Below, piece by piece: positions 61,645 to 64,000 of a stretch of 64,000 nt of DNA (within the stretch, counting starts at the first letter, position 1; each line of letters starts with the position of its first letter). The position numbers were made by a program, and so were the translations under genes. This DNA is from Blastocystis sp. Blastoise (taxonomy: Eukaryota; Sar; Bigyra; Opalinata; Blastocystidae). The notes under the pieces were generated by a model. The model ran no database searches. It had not been told where the DNA came from and was given only the letters and a program-made list of their open reading frames with translations. Location: contig JBBPEB010000014.1 of assembly GCA_039096225.1 (NCBI GenBank), positions 310,001 to 374,000 of the forward strand, written 5' to 3'.

Positions 61645-62468
61645 ATGCTATTTCTTTTACTTGCATTTCTTTTTCTTTCCGTATCTGGGAATCCATTAAG
61701 GCTTTGGCCATACCCAAATTCTGTTACTTTTGGAAATAATAATATAACTATTGATAATTATTCTGTAACTTTAAGTCTTACAACACCTTGTCAGGATTTC
61801 GAGGATTCATACAAAAGATTCCTTTCTACAACTTTTATGCATAAAGCTCGATTAACTCAAGGTAACGATATCAAAAAGATTATCGTTGAGATTTTAGAAC
61901 CTAATGCTTCTTTACAAGTATTTATGTCATCATTAATGAAGATTTATTCTTTTTTTTTTAGTATGGAGTTAATGAATCATTCTATTTAAATATACCTAAA
62001 GATGGTAATCCAGTGAAGATATCCAGTCAAACTGTTTTTGGAGCTTATTATGCACTTAATACACTTTCACAATTAATTGAATTTGATACTTCATCAGAGA
62101 CTTATAAGATTATGAATGTCCCTATAGTTATCTATGATTCTCCACTCTATAAAGTATACATTTAGTACATAAATTCTTATTATTTGAAAGAATAATATTA
62201 ATAATAATAAAGAAAATAATAATTAATAATAAAAATAATCTTAATATATATATATATAGCACAGAGGTATTTTATTAGATACAGGTAGTCATTATTTCCC
62301 TATAAAATCTCTATATAAATTTATTGATTCACTTGCTTATAATAAGATTAATACATTTCATTGGGTTATTTCTAATAAAGAATCTCAACCCCTCCAATCC
62401 TATGATTTCCCAGATGCTTGGAATGGAGCTTTTAGTGATTATGAAAAATATACACTGGTATATAGATG

Positions 62469-62499
<31 letters not shown>

Positions 62500-63469
62500 T
62501 TTTTTTTTTTTTTTTTTTTATTTTTATTTTTATTTTTATTTTTTTTTTATTTTTATTATATAGATGGATGTTAGTTCCCTCGTTCAATATGGCGCCAAAA
62601 GAGGTGTTCGTCTTGTTCCAGAGTTTGGATTACTTAACAATGCACAACCTTTCTGTCAACTCCGTATATACTTATTATCTCTTCTAGAATTATATTATTA
62701 TTATCATTATTATTATTATTATATACATTATTATATTTTCTAAAGTTAGAGTTATTTATTTTATTATTGCAAAATTTTTTTAGTTTTATTCATTTATTTT
62801 ATTATTATTGGTTTCCATTTTATATATATCATATGTTTTATATATATGTATATATAGAAGATTCTTTATGTCCAAGTAGTAAATGTATGTCTCCTATTCA
62901 TCCAGGTAGTAATATAACTACATTTCTTATTGAATCTATTCTCAATGAATGGACAGCTGTTGCTGCTTCTCCTACTCCTTCTCCTACTCCTTCTCCTACT
63001 ACTACTCCTAAACCTCATTCAAGTGTATTTCATTTCTCAAATGATGAGGAACGAAAACATTATTTTTATTATATAAATCGTGATTATTTCGAATTGTATT
63101 CGAAAAGAATAAAAACTCATAAAGGTGGATATTATGAGCATTTGTGGTTATATGCCTATATATTAGAGTCTCTTGATAATCCTATTTTACGTAGTCGTTT
63201 AGCAAAGGCAAATCAAAAAGAATGGACTCAATATTGTGATAGAGAACGGTATATACTTGAATTTATAGAAGAAGAAAAACGGGCTAGTCTTGATGTGGAA
63301 GAATATGATGATTCTGATGATCATAATAATAGAGATAATGAAGAATATAATGATAATAAGAATACATTAAGCTATGAATCATTAGAAACTGGATATAATG
63401 GAGTTTTCCAAGATAAATATATTCATATTGGAGGATCAAATGTATATAGAATATTCTATAATATCTATA

Positions 63470-63512
<43 letters not shown>

Positions 63513-63681
63513 TATATATAGGTCAATACAGAATGTTGGAGTGAAGCTTCCATTAAGAAATGGCTCTCAGATAAGCATTTCACAGAACAACAAGGGCTAT
63601 TTTATCTTTACAATTATACATATCAAGTATTTATTTTCATTATATACATTGTATACTAATATTATTCTAATTATATTTTTA

Positions 63682-63715
<34 letters not shown>

Positions 63716-64000
63716 TCTTCATTAACATTTGTATTTTTTTATCATTATATTTAAATAGATACTTAAATCCAATAAACGAAGTCCAATCATTTGGGATACG
63801 TTATATAACTATTTAGCAGCCAATCAAATATGGTCTGATGTCACTGTACAGACTTATGCAGATACTGACAAAGTTCAAGTATTTATTTTTATTATTATTA
63901 TCTATTATATATTATCTATAATATTTATCATTATCTTTATTTTTATTTTTAATTTAATTATTATTATTATTTACTAATTGGAATATTTATAGAATATTTT
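61645..64000 (+). CDS. GH20 beta-hexosaminidase-like protein lacking catalytic residues (probable pseudoenzyme; 3' end outside window)
   Basis: Seven exons visible: 61645..61917, 61962..62153, 62260..62457, 62564..62663, 62858..63441, 63522..63626, 63759..63878; the gene continues beyond 64000. Signal peptide MLFLLLAFLFLSVSG, then LRLWPYPNSV (GH20 N-terminal domain) and FGAYYALNTLSQL. HRGILLDTGSHYFP aligns with the family HRGxLLDTSRHYLP but the Arg is Ser165. FHWVISNKESQPLQS replaces FHWHxxDxxSxPxQS. VPEFGLLNNAQPF replaces PEFDxPGH. IHIGGSNVNTECW replaces HxGGDExxxxCW, so the catalytic Asp-Glu pair is Ser448-Asn449. About 150 residues of Thr/Pro and acidic sequence are inserted before GGSN. 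The reading frame is intact, so it looks like an expressed inactive paralogue rather than a decayed gene. Confidence 0.8.

Overview
This is nuclear DNA from an unidentified AT-rich, intron-rich microbial eukaryote. The standard genetic code fits every gene, with TAA and TAG seen as stops and no in-frame stops in reconstructed exons. Nearly all introns start GTATAT (or GTAT, GTAA) and end TATAG, and many consist of little but microsatellite ((TA)n, (ATT)n, (TTATA)n, (ATATTT)n). Exons were joined by hand, using splice signals, phase and domain continuity. I see no transposon, rRNA, tRNA or CRISPR array. DNAJC2 here has two SANT domains, which argues against a budding yeast. I cannot name the lineage.

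Layout. 0-10.8 kb: a partial Frag1/DRAM-like membrane protein (-), an ALYREF/Yra1 mRNA-export adaptor (-), an SQS1-like R3H/G-patch protein (+), a RAD51 paralogue (-), inositol-pentakisphosphate 2-kinase IPK1 (+) and a diphosphoinositol-phosphatase-type Nudix hydrolase (-). 11.8-21.7 kb: an L-type cargo lectin (+), an unrecognised 288-aa protein (-), DNAJC2/MPP11 (+) and an apyrase (-). 22.8-40.6 kb: a very large FAN1 nuclease (+) and a giant DENN-domain protein with histidine-rich repeats (+). 42.2-50.2 kb: a DUF697-like protein (-), a GH20 beta-hexosaminidase (-) and a 1298-aa Pro/Asn repeat protein (-). 51.2-64 kb: a membrane-anchored M14 carboxypeptidase, a HIRIP3-like acidic protein, an ACC-synthase-like PLP enzyme and a second GH20 protein cut by the window end (all +).

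Functional themes: RNA handling (ALYREF, SQS1), DNA repair (RAD51 paralogue, FAN1), inositol polyphosphate metabolism (IPK1 beside a Nudix hydrolase), and secretory or lysosomal functions (lectin, apyrase, two GH20 proteins, carboxypeptidase, DENN). Several neighbours are divergent pairs with under 300 bp between start codons.

Most unusual: FAN1 has about 660 residues of low-complexity sequence inserted between the catalytic Asp and the Glu-x-Lys of its nuclease fold, and ends in a perfect PCNA-binding motif. The second GH20 protein keeps the fold signatures but has lost the catalytic Asp-Glu pair (GGDE to GGSN), the substrate-binding Arg and the PGH motif, so it looks like a pseudoenzyme.
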